A DNA stretch of 42,380 bases, taken from positions 1 to 42,380 of the forward strand of contig JALOQZ010000006.1 of assembly GCA_025459245.1 (NCBI GenBank), read 5' to 3'. A program made the position numbers and the translations under genes. A model generated the notes under the pieces. It ran no database searches and was not told where the DNA came from. It saw nothing but the letters and a program-made list of their open reading frames with translations. The stretch comes from Pirellula sp. (lineage in GTDB: Bacteria > Planctomycetota > Planctomycetia > Pirellulales > Pirellulaceae). Below, one piece after another: positions 23,398 through 32,980 of the stretch; position 1 is the first letter of the stretch; each line of letters opens with the position of its first letter.

Positions 23398-24921
23398 ATG
23401 ACCAATCGAACCACTTATCGGGCTGCAACGAGATTCTGGTTGCTCGCCTTGGCCGTATTCGGGTGTTTGTTCGAGGTGGCTGCCGGCCAAGGTTCCGAGC
23501 CGCGATCGAAAAAGCCGAACATCGTTTGGTTTATTGTCGACGACATGTCGGCCAACTTTTCTTGCTACGGCGAGCGGTTGATTGAAACACCCCATGTGGA
23601 TCAATTGGCAAAAGAAGGAACTCTCTTTCGTAATGCCTTCATCACCGCCCCCGTCTGTTCGCCGTGCCGCTCGGCTTTGATTACGGGAATGTATCAGACG
23701 AGTATCGGGGCGCATCACCATCGAAGCGGGCGAGGAGAGCTAAAGATCCACTTGCCGGAAGGGGTAACCCCGCTCCCTCTTTTGTTTCAGCAAGCGGGCT
23801 ACTACACCTGCATTGGCAGCGGGCTTGAAGCAACCGAAAACCAGCCGGCGGCCAAACGAAAGGCGCTTGGAAAAACCGATTACAACTTCGAGCACGATCT
23901 TTCGATGTACGACGCCAACGATTGGCGAGACCGAAAACCAGATCAGCCGTTTTTCATGCAGGTGCAGCTTGCGGGAGGAAAGCTTCGCGGCGGAACCGAT
24001 GCTTCCGCTACCCGCTTTGCGGAGCAAGCGGCCAAAGAGTTCGGACAATCGGTCGATCCGCAGCGTGTAGAGCTACCCCCCTATTATCCGCGAGATCCAG
24101 TTTTGCTTCGCGATTGGGCTGCATATTTGGATTCCGTTCGCATGACCGATTTGCATGTTGGCAAGGTGGTGGAGCGATTGAAGCGAGAGGGGCTTTATGA
24201 GAACACTTGGATCGCTTTCATGACCGACCACGGAATCAGCCATGTACGCGGCAAACAATTCCTGTACGACGAGGGGACACATGTGCCTCTGATCATCCGA
24301 GGGCCGGGTGTCACTGCCGGTGCGATCCGTGAAGATTTAGTCGAGCACATCGATTTGGCTGCCACGAGTTTGAGTGCGGCGGGAATTCCATTGCCGAGTT
24401 CGATGCAAGGAGATGATTTGTTCGGAACCGGCTACAAGGCGAAAGAGGCTGTATTTTCGGCTCGCGATCGATGCGACGAAACGGTCGAACGCCTTCGAAG
24501 CGTCCGGACCGATCGATTCTTGTACATACGCAACTTCTATCCAGAGCGACCGCATCTTCAGCCGAATGCCTACAAAGATGGGAAGTCGATTTTGGAGTCG
24601 CTTCGCAAGCTGCACGCAGCAGGGGAGCTGAGTCCACTCAGCGAACGATTGCTTTTTTCACCCACTCGCCCCCGAGAAGAGCTTTATGAGTGGCGAGAAG
24701 ACAAATGGCAAGTGTCGAATCTAGCTGAGGATTCTCGTTATGCAGAGGAACTGGTCCGGCATCGTGAGCGTTTGGATCGCTGGATTGCAGAAACGCAGGA
24801 CCGGGGAGACGAATCGACCGAAATGTACGATTCCGACATGCGAGTCTATGTCGGGAAGGGAAATCCCGTTGTCGAAAAGAACATCGGGTTGATGAAACAG
24901 TGGGCTGCAGAGGGGAAGTAA
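23398..24921 (+). CDS. Secreted type I sulfatase (formylglycine-dependent)
   Basis: The start ATG 23398 gives 507 residues with a signal peptide (FWLLALAVFGCLFEVAAGQG, about 13-32). The sulfatase core follows: 'KPNIVWFIVDDMSANFSCYG' with the metal-binding Asp pair (48-49), the maturation motif CSPCR (87-91) whose Cys becomes formylglycine, 'LITGMYQTSIGAHHHRS', and 'TDHGISHVRGKQFLYDEGTHVPLIIRGPG' with the second metal Asp/His. Planctomycetes hold many such enzymes for sulfated algal polysaccharides; the actual substrate cannot be read from sequence. Mature enzyme is expected in the periplasm or outside. No formylglycine-generating enzyme is encoded in the window. A hairpin at 24929 closes the gene. 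Confidence 0.93.
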   Translation: MTNRTTYRAATRFWLLALAVFGCLFEVAAGQGSEPRSKKPNIVWFIVDDMSANFSCYGERLIETPHVDQLAKEGTLFRNAFITAPVCSPCRSALITGMYQTSIGAHHHRSGRGELKIHLPEGVTPLPLLFQQAGYYTCIGSGLEATENQPAAKRKALGKTDYNFEHDLSMYDANDWRDRKPDQPFFMQVQLAGGKLRGGTDASATRFAEQAAKEFGQSVDPQRVELPPYYPRDPVLLRDWAAYLDSVRMTDLHVGKVVERLKREGLYENTWIAFMTDHGISHVRGKQFLYDEGTHVPLIIRGPGVTAGAIREDLVEHIDLAATSLSAAGIPLPSSMQGDDLFGTGYKAKEAVFSARDRCDETVERLRSVRTDRFLYIRNFYPERPHLQPNAYKDGKSILESLRKLHAAGELSPLSERLLFSPTRPREELYEWREDKWQVSNLAEDSRYAEELVRHRERLDRWIAETQDRGDESTEMYDSDMRVYVGKGNPVVEKNIGLMKQWAAEGK

Positions 24922-24928
24922 CGATGAT

Positions 24929-24961
24929 GGTTCGGCCGCGAAGAGTGATTCGCGGTGAACC
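24929..24961. terminator. Hairpin between convergent genes (bidirectional terminator)
   Basis: GGTTC (24929-24933) pairs with GAACC (24957-24961), and inside it CCGCGAA (24936-24942) pairs with TTCGCGG (24949-24955) around GAGTGA. It sits between the stop of the sulfatase and the stop of the convergent zinc-ribbon gene. The flanking T-content is modest. Confidence 0.65.
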
Positions 24962-24982
24962 ACTCTTTGTTACTCCCAGTGA

Positions 24983-25522
24983 TTACTTCCTGCGAGCAAG
25001 CACGATCGAGACGATGAATCCGATCAAACTAACCGTTCCGATCGTCAGGTAGGTGTACATGTAGGGGGCGGCCGCTTCAAAGGCCCTTTTCATCTGGAAG
25101 TAGTCCGGGGTATAGATCTCCGAGAGCCCCGTGTAAGCGATGACGTTCCAAGTGTCCCACGCGGCGACGGGGGGCATATTCTCGACCGCCTTTCGCGCTT
25201 CCGAGTAGTAGTCCTCCTCTGTTTTGCTCAGGTCGACGGGAAAAGTGAGTCGTTCGTAGGCCATCAATCCGCCATATCCCAAAAAACAAATCGCGGATAG
25301 GAGGAAGATTCCGGTGAGGACACGGAGCAAGAGATTGGGTGGAGTCGCAGTCTCCTCGGCGGGTGAAGACGCGGTCGGAATGGGTTGCAGGGATGAGAAA
25401 TGACGGACCGTAGGGACGTCCACCGACTGACCGCAGGAAGAGCATTGCAAAGACATCCCCGCTTGGGAGCGGCTGACGGGAATTTGCGCCCCACAAGAGC
25501 ATGGCAGGAGAAATAGACTCAT
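24983..25522 (-). CDS. Zinc-ribbon membrane protein, unknown function
   Basis: The start at ATG 25522 gives 179 residues beginning MSLFLLPCSCGAQIPVSRSQ. Upstream in-frame sequence to 25657 lacks family-like features. The N-terminus holds two CxCG/CxxCG knuckles (PCSCG and QCSSCG) about 20 residues apart, a minimal zinc ribbon common at the start of planctomycete membrane proteins. Two hydrophobic helices follow: 'LLLRVLTGIFLLSAICFLGYGG' and 'YTYLTIGTVSLIGFIVSIVLA', with a 60-residue polar loop containing many aromatic residues (DYYSEARK, WDTWNVIAYTG) between them, probably extracytoplasmic. I do not recognise a function. It stands alone and converges on the sulfatase gene. Confidence 0.7.
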   Translation of the reverse strand: MSLFLLPCSCGAQIPVSRSQAGMSLQCSSCGQSVDVPTVRHFSSLQPIPTASSPAEETATPPNLLLRVLTGIFLLSAICFLGYGGLMAYERLTFPVDLSKTEEDYYSEARKAVENMPPVAAWDTWNVIAYTGLSEIYTPDYFQMKRAFEAAAPYMYTYLTIGTVSLIGFIVSIVLARRK

Positions 25523-26467
25523 AGACTTAGGGAAGAGCTCGATAGGGTGAACAGGGAGGTGGGATTTCGGGTTGCGGAGATTATGCCAACACTTCGATCG
25601 TCCTGGCTGGACCAGTGCTGGCGCAGTTTGCGGAATCGATTCTACCTTGCAAGTCACCGCAGATCATGCCTACGGAAGGGCTTGCCAATCGGTTTTCCAC
25701 GAGTTACCGCAATCTGATAAAGTCTTCGTCCAATCACTGGACCGAGCAGATGGTGCAGTTAAAATAAGAGTGCTGTTGCGAAGAGAGACGAAGGCCGGGA
25801 GCTGGAGTCTTTTTTTGTGCGACCTGCTAAACGATCCCACCGCTGAATTGTTCGAGTCAACTAAAGCTCCAACCGTTTTCCTATCTTAGGTTGGCAACAA
25901 AAAGAACACGACCGTCGATCAGCGCTTGGGTAAGAGTGAACTTGCACGGTCCAAAGCATCTCATCCTTACAACAGGAACCCGAGAGGGTTGATGCTTGGA
26001 CGGCAATGCACTCTAGGTTGAAAAAGGAATGATGGCAATTGATGCCTGGTTTCAATTTCTGACCTAAGGTAGGCAGTATTCGCCGGCGGCATTGGCAGCC
26101 ATGGATGCAATCGGTCGTGTTCCAGTTCCTCGTGCGGTTTAGCCGTTCGATCCTTGAATTGATCCAATCCTATTGAGAGATGATTTGGAGATACCGCTCC
26201 GCAGGATTTGCGCGAGTGTTTGATTCTTGGGAGGATGAGGGGGTGTGTACGATCCTGCGGATTTGAAGCGGGGTATCGACGCAAGGCGAGGATCGCCGAA
26301 TTTTTTTCCTATTCGTAAATATTTACCAATTATAGTCGGAGTGGGGTTCGCATTCAGTTAGGTGCTACACTTCCCATGCCTCGCTCAGGCAGGGGAAGGT
26401 TTTCGGACCATGCTGACTACGAGCACACCCACCCTCCATTCAATTCGTGGTTTCAGGAGCTTTAACC
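25523..26467. other. Long intergenic region upstream of the primary sigma gene
   Basis: I see no convincing gene in these 945 bases; short frames on both strands lack ribosome sites or protein-like composition. Two structures are visible. A long imperfect hairpin spans 26191-26276, with CCGCAGGAT (26199-26207) pairing ATCCTGCGG (26252-26260) and outer ATACCGCT/AGCGGGGTAT. A perfect A/T palindrome GTAAATATTTAC lies at 26315-26326, five bases before TATAGT (26331-26336), a possible -10 box for the sigma gene. A small RNA could be encoded here but nothing proves it. Confidence 0.45.
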
Positions 26468-28030
26468 TTGTTCGACGGCCTGTTGGATTTCGATGATGAT
26501 TTGCCTCGCAGCGCTGACGACTTGGATGGTCTTCGCAAGCTGTCGCTTGAGGAGGAAGGTGATGATCTGGGCGATACGGTTGTCGATGTCGTAGTACCAG
26601 AGGACCAAGTCCAACTCGAGAGCGATGATGATTTGCTCTCCGGTATGGACGAAATCGAAACTTGGTCGGATGACCCGGTTCGGATGTATTTGACTCAGAT
26701 GGGAGAGATCCCACTTCTGACCCGTCAAGAAGAAATCCGGCTGGCGAAGAAAATCGAAGTCACGCGACGACGATTCCGCACCAAGCTGCTCGAGTGCGAT
26801 TACGTGGTCCAGTATGCCTTCAAGATTCTCAAGCGTGTTCATACTGGCGAACTGCCATTCGATCGCACGGTCCAGGTCTCCGTCACCGACCGTCTGGAAA
26901 AAGATCAGATATTGGGACGGTTGCCTCACAACCTCAAGACGCTCGACGTGCTTCTCAAGAGAAACCGTCGCGATTACCGCAATGCTCTGAGCAAGAGTGT
27001 TCCGGAAAAGAAGCGTATTGAGGCTTGGCAATCGCTCGCGCGACGCCGCCGCAAAGCGGTCCGTCTCATTGAGGAATTGGGTCTGCGCACGCAGCGAATC
27101 GAAGCGATGATCAGCGTTCTCGAACGACTGAGCCAGCGTGTCGATGAGATCCTCCATGATTTGGCGACTCTCAAATCGCACCAAGTTGCACCTTCCCAGG
27201 TCGCTCAGTTGAAGCGAGAGTATCGTCAGATTCTGGTTGCCACCCAAGAAACTCCATCCTCGCTTCGCAACCGCGTGGCGATGGTGAAAAAGGTCTTCAC
27301 CGAGTATCAGCGAGCTAAGAAACAGCTCAGCGAAGGCAATTTGCGGCTCGTCGTCTCCATTGCAAAGAAGTATCGAAACCGTGGACTCAGCTTCTTGGAT
27401 TTGATCCAAGAGGGCAACGCGGGTTTGATGCGTGCGGTGGACAAATTCGAGTATCGACGCGGTTTCAAGTTCTGCACTTACGCAACATGGTGGATCCGCC
27501 AGGCGATTACTCGCGCTGTCGCGGATCAAAGCCGAACCATTCGAATTCCGGTTCACATGGTGGAAACCATGTCCCGCGTTCGAAATGTATCCCGCCAGTT
27601 GCTGCAAGAGCTTGGTCGCGAACCGACCTTGGAAGAGACAGCGCGACGAGCCGAAACAACGATCGAAGAAGCGCGGCGTGTGTTGGCGATGAGCCGATAC
27701 CCGATTTCGCTCGATCGTCCTGTCGGCAATAGCGAAGACAGCCAGTTCGGGGACTTGCTCCCAGATGGCACTGCAGAAAGCCCAGCGATCGGCGCCGGAC
27801 AAGAGATGTTGCGATTGCGAATCAACTCCGTCCTCAAGACGCTGAGCTATCGCGAACGCGAAATCATCAAACTTCGGTACGGTCTCGGCGACGGCTACAG
27901 CTACACGCTGGAAGAAGTGGGCCACATCTTCAAAGTGACGCGAGAACGCATCCGTCAGATTGAGGCGAAAGCGGTTCGCAAGCTTCAGCAGCCAAGCCGT
28001 TCCCAAGAACTCGTTGGCTTCCTCGATTAA
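26468..28030 (+). CDS. rpoD: Primary (RpoD/SigA-type) RNA polymerase sigma-70 factor
   Basis: The start is most likely the TTG at 26468 ([13 protein letters not shown]...), since CAGGAG lies nine bases upstream; the in-frame GTG at 26447 has no such site. The 520-residue protein has an acidic N-terminus, region 1.2 from about residue 67 ([22 protein letters not shown]), a ~200-residue non-conserved helical region, regions 2.1-2.4 from about 282 ('[60 protein letters not shown]'), region 3, and region 4.2 ([27 protein letters not shown]). Full promoter-recognition helices support housekeeping or RpoS-like group 1/2 status; region 1.1 is short. A clear terminator follows. Confidence 0.93.
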   Translation: MFDGLLDFDDDLPRSADDLDGLRKLSLEEEGDDLGDTVVDVVVPEDQVQLESDDDLLSGMDEIETWSDDPVRMYLTQMGEIPLLTRQEEIRLAKKIEVTRRRFRTKLLECDYVVQYAFKILKRVHTGELPFDRTVQVSVTDRLEKDQILGRLPHNLKTLDVLLKRNRRDYRNALSKSVPEKKRIEAWQSLARRRRKAVRLIEELGLRTQRIEAMISVLERLSQRVDEILHDLATLKSHQVAPSQVAQLKREYRQILVATQETPSSLRNRVAMVKKVFTEYQRAKKQLSEGNLRLVVSIAKKYRNRGLSFLDLIQEGNAGLMRAVDKFEYRRGFKFCTYATWWIRQAITRAVADQSRTIRIPVHMVETMSRVRNVSRQLLQELGREPTLEETARRAETTIEEARRVLAMSRYPISLDRPVGNSEDSQFGDLLPDGTAESPAIGAGQEMLRLRINSVLKTLSYREREIIKLRYGLGDGYSYTLEEVGHIFKVTRERIRQIEAKAVRKLQQPSRSQELVGFLD

Positions 28031-28070
28031 TCGAGCAGCTTAGACTGCTGCTGGATAGAAACAATCTCCA

Positions 28071-28110
28071 ACCTCAGCCGTTTGCCTTGCAAGCGGCTGA
28101 GGTTTTTTTG
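28071..28110 (+). terminator. Rho-independent terminator of the sigma factor gene
   Basis: ACCTCAGCCG (28071-28080) pairs perfectly with CGGCTGAGGT (28094-28103), with a 13-nt loop, followed by a run of seven T's (28103-28109). It lies 40 bases after the sigma stop codon. Confidence 0.92.
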
Positions 28111-28184
28111 TGGGTGGGCTGATCTCGCAGGAGCGAAATGGGGCACTGGATCATCCTCTTATAGGTCGAATGGGACCGATAGGA

Positions 28185-28340
28185 CTTACCGGAGGGCTTG
28201 CGCCCGTTCCGTTCACTGTGTTGTTTACCGGAGGGCTTGCGCCCGTTCCGTTCACTGTGTTGCTTACCGGAGGGCTTGCGCCCGTTCCGTTCACTGTGTT
28301 GCTTACCGGAGGGCTTGCGCCCGTTCCGTTCACTGGGGTT
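28185..28340. repeat. Four tandem copies of a 39-bp unit
   Basis: Units start at 28185, 28224, 28263 and 28302. The unit begins CTTACCGGAGGGCTTGCGCC and ends CGTTCCGTTCACTGTGTTG. Copies differ by single bases (28224 is T instead of C; the last copy ends in CACTGGGGTTG). Inside each unit, GGAGGGC-TTGC-GCCCGTTCC is a near-perfect hairpin, so the array is a row of four hairpins. The last unit overlaps the 3' end of the acetate kinase gene and supplies its stop codon. Because 39 is divisible by three, all frames run through as 13-residue repeats, which gives spurious frames on both strands. Confidence 0.95.
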
Positions 28341-29496
28341 GCGATAGGCGGCTGATGGCCCACTCTTCGTCGGTGCGAACGGCGAATACCGATAGCTGAT
28401 GGCCCTGCGGTGAAAGTCTTGCAAGACCGCCGACCCAGGTAGGTGCAACATTTTGTTCTTCGTTTAGCTCGAATCCAAGCCATCGAAAGCCCGATATCAC
28501 CTTGCTCCGAATCAATGCCGAATTCTCGCCAATGCCAGCAGTAAAGAGAACCGAGTCGACACCTTCCATGAGCGCGATATAGGCTCCCATGCACTTTTGG
28601 ATGCGTCGGACGAACATATCGATGGCGAGTATCGCACGACTATCTCCAGCCTCCGCCATCGCTTCGATACGGCGCATATCCGATTCTCCACACAAGCCTT
28701 TCATTCCACTCTCGCGAAGCAAGGCGGTCTCGACAGACTCTGGATCCCAGCCTGACTGTCGCTGCATGTAGAAGATGGCGCCGGGATCGACATCGCCGCT
28801 TCGTGTCCCCATGGCGACACCCTCCAACGGTGTAAACCCCATCGATGTATCGACTGGAATGCCATCGATCGAAGCCGTAATGCTGGATCCACCTCCCAGG
28901 TGCAACGATAGGATACGGTGCTTTGCTTTGCCGCGGGGAGCATTCTGATTCAAAAATTGGATCGTCTTTTGAACAACGAACGAATGCGAGGTCCCGTGTG
29001 CACCGTACCGACGAATTCCATACGAGCTATACCAGCTATCGGGAACTGCGTAGCGTGTTGCAATCTCTGGAAGCTGAGAAAAATAGGCTGTATCAAAAAC
29101 CATGGTAGCTGGAATGACCGGGAACCGTTGCCACAGATTCTCTACGACTTGGCGAGCTGGTGGGTTATGCAAAGGGGCTAGTTTGTCCAGCAACCGCAGC
29201 TTTTCGATCGCCTCCGCGGTGACTCGTGTTGGGGCTGGAAACATTGCACCACCATGAACAACTCGATGTCCGACCGCGTCGATCGCGCCCATATCGACAT
29301 AGTGCAACATCCTCTCAATCGCTTCCTCATAACATCCAGCATCACCGCCAGACTGCCCGATACGGTCCACCAACCCTCGGATCGATTTCGCACCCGTCTG
29401 GGGCTCGACAACCGCATACTTGAGCGATGTGCTACCGACGTTGAGTACTAGGATCGCAAGGTTTCTGGAAGCGTCTTTCAACTTTCTATCATCCAT
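28330..29496 (-). CDS. ackA: Acetate kinase
   Basis: The start ATG 29496 overlaps the last eight bases of the upstream helicase gene (ATGGATGA), giving 388 residues, close to the family's ~400. Conserved acetate kinase elements are LVLNVGSTSLKY (phosphate-binding start), 'GHRVVHGG' (Arg91 equivalent), 'LAPLHNPP', VFDTAYF (usually FDTAFH; the catalytic Asp is kept), RRYGAHGTSH (usually YGFHGTSH; His180 equivalent kept), LHLGGGSS, 'FTPLEGVAMGTRSGDVDPG' and AGIGENS. It interconverts acetate + ATP and acetyl phosphate + ADP. No phosphotransacetylase or phosphoketolase lies next to it. The C-terminal SRLSQPQ and the stop codon run into the 39-bp repeat array. Confidence 0.95.
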   Translation of the reverse strand: MDDRKLKDASRNLAILVLNVGSTSLKYAVVEPQTGAKSIRGLVDRIGQSGGDAGCYEEAIERMLHYVDMGAIDAVGHRVVHGGAMFPAPTRVTAEAIEKLRLLDKLAPLHNPPARQVVENLWQRFPVIPATMVFDTAYFSQLPEIATRYAVPDSWYSSYGIRRYGAHGTSHSFVVQKTIQFLNQNAPRGKAKHRILSLHLGGGSSITASIDGIPVDTSMGFTPLEGVAMGTRSGDVDPGAIFYMQRQSGWDPESVETALLRESGMKGLCGESDMRRIEAMAEAGDSRAILAIDMFVRRIQKCMGAYIALMEGVDSVLFTAGIGENSALIRSKVISGFRWLGFELNEEQNVAPTWVGGLARLSPQGHQLSVFAVRTDEEWAISRLSQPQ

Positions 29497-32400
29497 TCCC
29501 TCGAATGAGTGAGACCAAGTCTTGAGTGGAGAGTTTTGCGGCAGCGCCAGCTCCATCGAGAACACCTTCGACCAGATCGCGCTTGGTTTCATGAAGCGCG
29601 AGAATCTCTTCTTCGATAGTGTCTCTCGCGACGATGCGATAAACCATGACAGGTTTGTCTTGGCCAAAGCGGTGAGCACGGTCCGTCGCTTGATCCTCGA
29701 CGGCGGGGTTCCACCACGGATCCATATGGATCACATAGTCGGCCGCCGTGAGATTGAGTCCGGTACCGCCCGCTTTAAGGGAGATCAAGAATGCGGTGCT
29801 GTTGCCGTTTTGGAAAGCATCGACCAGTCGTTGTCGTTCCGCAGCCGGAGTTGATCCATCGAGATACTCATACGAGATACCTTGATCATCCAGGGCCTTT
29901 CGGATGAGCGCGAGGTGTTCTGTGAATTGGCTAAAGACCAAGGCTCGGTGCCCTTCATCGCGGAGGTTCTGCAAAGTCTCGCAAAGTTGATCGAGCTTGG
30001 CCGACGAGCGATCCCACTTCTTGTTGACGATACCTGGGTGGCAAGCGAATTGACGAAGCCGAGTAAGCAAGGAAAGGATCTTGAAACGCTGGTCCTTTTG
30101 ATCCGGTAGTCCAACGATTCCTTGCAGTTCTCCGATCGCCGTACGACGGACCAATTCATATTGCGATCGCTCCGCTGGACTCAGATCGACATACAAAACG
30201 GATTCCGTTCTTGGTGGTAGCTCTTTAAGAACTTCCTCTTTGGTTCGCCGCAAGATAAAGGGTCTCAATCGATCCGCCAGCAGTCGCTTGGAGACATCGC
30301 ATCCGTTCTTTTCGATCGGTGCAGCGTACTTCGATCGGAACGACTCCCATCCTCCGAGTACTCCGGGGGCAACAACGCTGAACAAGCTCCAAAGTTCGCC
30401 GAGATGGTTTTCCATCGGGGTGCCGGTGAGGGCGATGGTCCACTTCGCATTGAGCGTTGATACCGTCTGCGACGTCTTGCTTCTAGCATTTTTGATGGCT
30501 TGCGCTTCGTCCATCACGAGCGTCCCCCAATCCACCTTTGCCAGTTCGGAGCCATCTCGGAGGGCGATGGCATAGCTGCTTACGACCAAATCGCCTGGCT
30601 TCAAATTTTCAAGCAGTTCCCGTCGATCCGATTCACGATACAAAATGGGGGTAAGCGATGGCGCAAATCGCTGGGTCTCTCGAATCCAGTTGAAGCCAAC
30701 GGAGGTGGGCGCCAAGACCAAAGTGGGGCCCTCGGAAGCCCGCGATGTTAGGACGGCCAGCGTTTGAATGGTTTTACCGAGCCCCATATCGTCAGCCAAT
30801 ATTCCGCCGATTCCCCACTCCGAAAGACGGCTCATCCATTTGAACCCTTCGGCTTGATAGTCGCGCATGATGGTCGAGAAACCCTCGGGTAGTTGGGGGT
30901 CCAAGTCCCGAGCGCGAACCATCTTCTGCATGCAGTCTTGCCATGCCTTCGTCGCCTTCAGGTCGATCCCCATGCCATCCAAAGACTCGAGCGCTGGGGC
31001 GGCAGAGCCATCCATAATCAGCGACTTGCGATCGGAATGGCAAGCCCCCTTCAGTTGGATCAGTTTCTCGCGAAGACTCTGCTGAATGCGGACCCACTCT
31101 CCATCACCGAGCTGCATAAACTCGCCCAGAACGGGATTGCTGGTCCCGTCGAGCTTTTCGAGCAAGCTCTGCAGAGAAAGGCTTTCACTTCCTATTTGAC
31201 ATTCACCACCGATTCCAAACCAATTTCGCTTCGACGATACCTCGATACGAAGCTGGGATGCGTGGAGGGACCCAATAAACTTGGGAGCCTTTGCGCTCTT
31301 ATCGTCCCACAGCACCTCGATCTCATTGCGGTGCTGCTCCAGTCTCTCCAAAAACTCCAGTGCATCATTTAGTTCAGAAATAACACCGGTGAAAGGAATC
31401 TCCCCCGACGGCTTGATGCGTAGCGAAGAGCAAATCGTGTCCGCTCTTACTAACTCATCGTCCGTTGCCCGAACCCACTGAACCGGCTTACCATCCAAGG
31501 TCCCCGGGTTGATAGCGGGTTGAGAGCCTGGATAGGTAATGACGCCGGATTGGGTCCGTATACGAACTCCAAAGTCGAGTTGTCCGTCGGATCGAGAGCG
31601 AAGCAAAAGTAGCAGATTCCCTGGGTCGGGTACTCTCGGACCTGCGAGCCATTCGGGGAGTACGATAGGCAGATTCTTTTGAAGGACCAAAAGTTGCGAA
31701 AGCAACTTTTCCTTGTGCTTGACCGGGATTGGCGGCTGAGCGACGAGATGTTGTATCACGTCTCGCTGCGCTCTTGTCAGGTCGGCGACATAGATAGTCG
31801 ACAGCTCCCTATCGTGGATGAACAACCCCTCACCGCTGAATGTACAGGTCCTCGCGGCGGCTGAGTTCGTGGCTCCGGTCAAGAGAAATGAGAGAGCGCC
31901 GTCTTCCTCCTTGACACTGAGATAAACCATGCCCTTGAGAATTCTCCCAGGCTTCTCGTCGATTTCTACGTTGGGAGCGTTGACCAGCTCTCCTAGAGCT
32001 TGCAGCGAAGATGGATTCCAGTTGTAACCATAATCTGCACAACTTCTAAGTACTTTGAGATCCAACGGGGAAAGGATGTCTAGATGCTCATTCTTAATTG
32101 TCCGCGGCGGTAGCCTCTTTCCTTTTGTGAACCCCTTGCCCGTTTTCTTCATTGTTTGAATCAGGGGGTGGATGAGAAGCTGGCCGTTTGTCGTTTCGAT
32201 CGACCACACGAATTTTCTAGCCAAAGCAGCTTGCTCGAGATCGGGTAACTCACCCTTGGGTGGCGTCAAAGGTGTTGCGTGTTTGGCAAAGTTCTCCAAG
32301 ATCGTGAGCGTCTTTTCACCTGGATCGGTTACAAATCTCAGCAGATTTGGGGAACCGGCACTAAATCTCTTGCGGAGCAGCAAGGTGGAGAGAGGCGAAC

Positions 32401-32833
32401 TTTCGTCCTCCAGATCGTACATCAGCTCGTTCGCGACAATCTTGATGTGCTGACAGTACTTGTCTCCCACGGCGTGGCCGCAATCGCACTTGACTGCCGG
32501 TTTGGTGGGCCCCAGATGCACATAAACGTGGGCTAGCGAATTCGCGGTCTCAACCTCGGTGATGATTTCCCCCGTCGCATAGACAGAGAGGTAATTCACA
32601 AAAAGGGGCTCAATATCAGGCTCAACATCGAAAAGCCCGAAGTCTTGAAACGTTTTCTCTGCCCGCTCAAACCAGTCATCCACAATTGAACGGGGAGCCT
32701 GGGTCGATCGGGCGGATGATTTCGACTGAAGCTGGGGAGGAATCAAGCTGAATCGTTCGTTCAAAACCTCGGAAAAGAGCTTTTTGAAATTCTCAAAGTC
32801 ATTGGTCTTTCGTTTTGGTCTGTTCCGTGACAC
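29489..32833 (-). CDS. SWIM zinc-finger SNF2-family helicase/ATPase
   Basis: I place the start at GTG 32833 because GGAGGA (32838-32843) precedes it at ideal distance; a TTG at 32950 would add 39 residues of poor quality. The product is about 1114 residues. An N-terminal SWIM zinc finger (CDCG...YCQH: Cys116, Cys118, Cys127, His129) is followed by a ~500-residue middle region and a complete SNF2 motor: ADDMGLGKT (680-688), Walker B DEAQ (775-778), 'ALTGTPMENHLGELWSL', 'ALVFSQFTEHLALIRKAL', and 'KAGGTGLNLTAADYVIHMDPWWNPAVEDQATDRAHRFGQ'. It is expected to translocate on duplex DNA and remodel protein-DNA complexes or act in repair. It overlaps acetate kinase by eight bases, so the two are co-translated, an unexpected partnership. 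Confidence 0.92.
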   Translation of the reverse strand: MSRNRPKRKTNDFENFKKLFSEVLNERFSLIPPQLQSKSSARSTQAPRSIVDDWFERAEKTFQDFGLFDVEPDIEPLFVNYLSVYATGEIITEVETANSLAHVYVHLGPTKPAVKCDCGHAVGDKYCQHIKIVANELMYDLEDESSPLSTLLLRKRFSAGSPNLLRFVTDPGEKTLTILENFAKHATPLTPPKGELPDLEQAALARKFVWSIETTNGQLLIHPLIQTMKKTGKGFTKGKRLPPRTIKNEHLDILSPLDLKVLRSCADYGYNWNPSSLQALGELVNAPNVEIDEKPGRILKGMVYLSVKEEDGALSFLLTGATNSAAARTCTFSGEGLFIHDRELSTIYVADLTRAQRDVIQHLVAQPPIPVKHKEKLLSQLLVLQKNLPIVLPEWLAGPRVPDPGNLLLLLRSRSDGQLDFGVRIRTQSGVITYPGSQPAINPGTLDGKPVQWVRATDDELVRADTICSSLRIKPSGEIPFTGVISELNDALEFLERLEQHRNEIEVLWDDKSAKAPKFIGSLHASQLRIEVSSKRNWFGIGGECQIGSESLSLQSLLEKLDGTSNPVLGEFMQLGDGEWVRIQQSLREKLIQLKGACHSDRKSLIMDGSAAPALESLDGMGIDLKATKAWQDCMQKMVRARDLDPQLPEGFSTIMRDYQAEGFKWMSRLSEWGIGGILADDMGLGKTIQTLAVLTSRASEGPTLVLAPTSVGFNWIRETQRFAPSLTPILYRESDRRELLENLKPGDLVVSSYAIALRDGSELAKVDWGTLVMDEAQAIKNARSKTSQTVSTLNAKWTIALTGTPMENHLGELWSLFSVVAPGVLGGWESFRSKYAAPIEKNGCDVSKRLLADRLRPFILRRTKEEVLKELPPRTESVLYVDLSPAERSQYELVRRTAIGELQGIVGLPDQKDQRFKILSLLTRLRQFACHPGIVNKKWDRSSAKLDQLCETLQNLRDEGHRALVFSQFTEHLALIRKALDDQGISYEYLDGSTPAAERQRLVDAFQNGNSTAFLISLKAGGTGLNLTAADYVIHMDPWWNPAVEDQATDRAHRFGQDKPVMVYRIVARDTIEEEILALHETKRDLVEGVLDGAGAAAKLSTQDLVSLIRGNG

Positions 32834-32980
32834 AGAATCCTCCGCTCGCAATCGTTGGTCATCGACAGGCAGCCAGCGACCTGTCCCACCCCCCAGTTTA
32901 ACAGCTCTCCCAAACCAGGACGAGCCACTGAGGTTACGACACAAAAACAACTCCGAGCCGATTATTACGAACCTGAGATC

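Noticed and set aside
22837-23721. Minus-strand frame of 294 codons across the recA 3' end and sulfatase 5' end
   Set aside because: It overlaps two firmly identified genes and its translation has no family-like pattern.
25572-25889. 105-codon plus-strand frame upstream of the sigma gene
   Set aside because: No ribosome site and no protein-like hydropathy or family motif; start overlaps the 5' region of the zinc-ribbon gene.
26462-28006. Open frame of 514 codons on the minus strand opposite the sigma factor gene
   Set aside because: It mirrors the codon pattern of the sigma gene, lacks protein-family features and a ribosome site, and rpoD on the other strand is certain.
28185-28340. Possible CRISPR array
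   Set aside because: Units are contiguous without unique spacers and no cas genes are present.
28074-28451. Frame encoding 13-residue repeats (SERNGRKPSGKQH) on the minus strand
   Set aside because: A by-product of the 39-bp tandem DNA repeat, whose length is a multiple of three; similar repeats appear in plus-strand frames, and it overlaps ackA.
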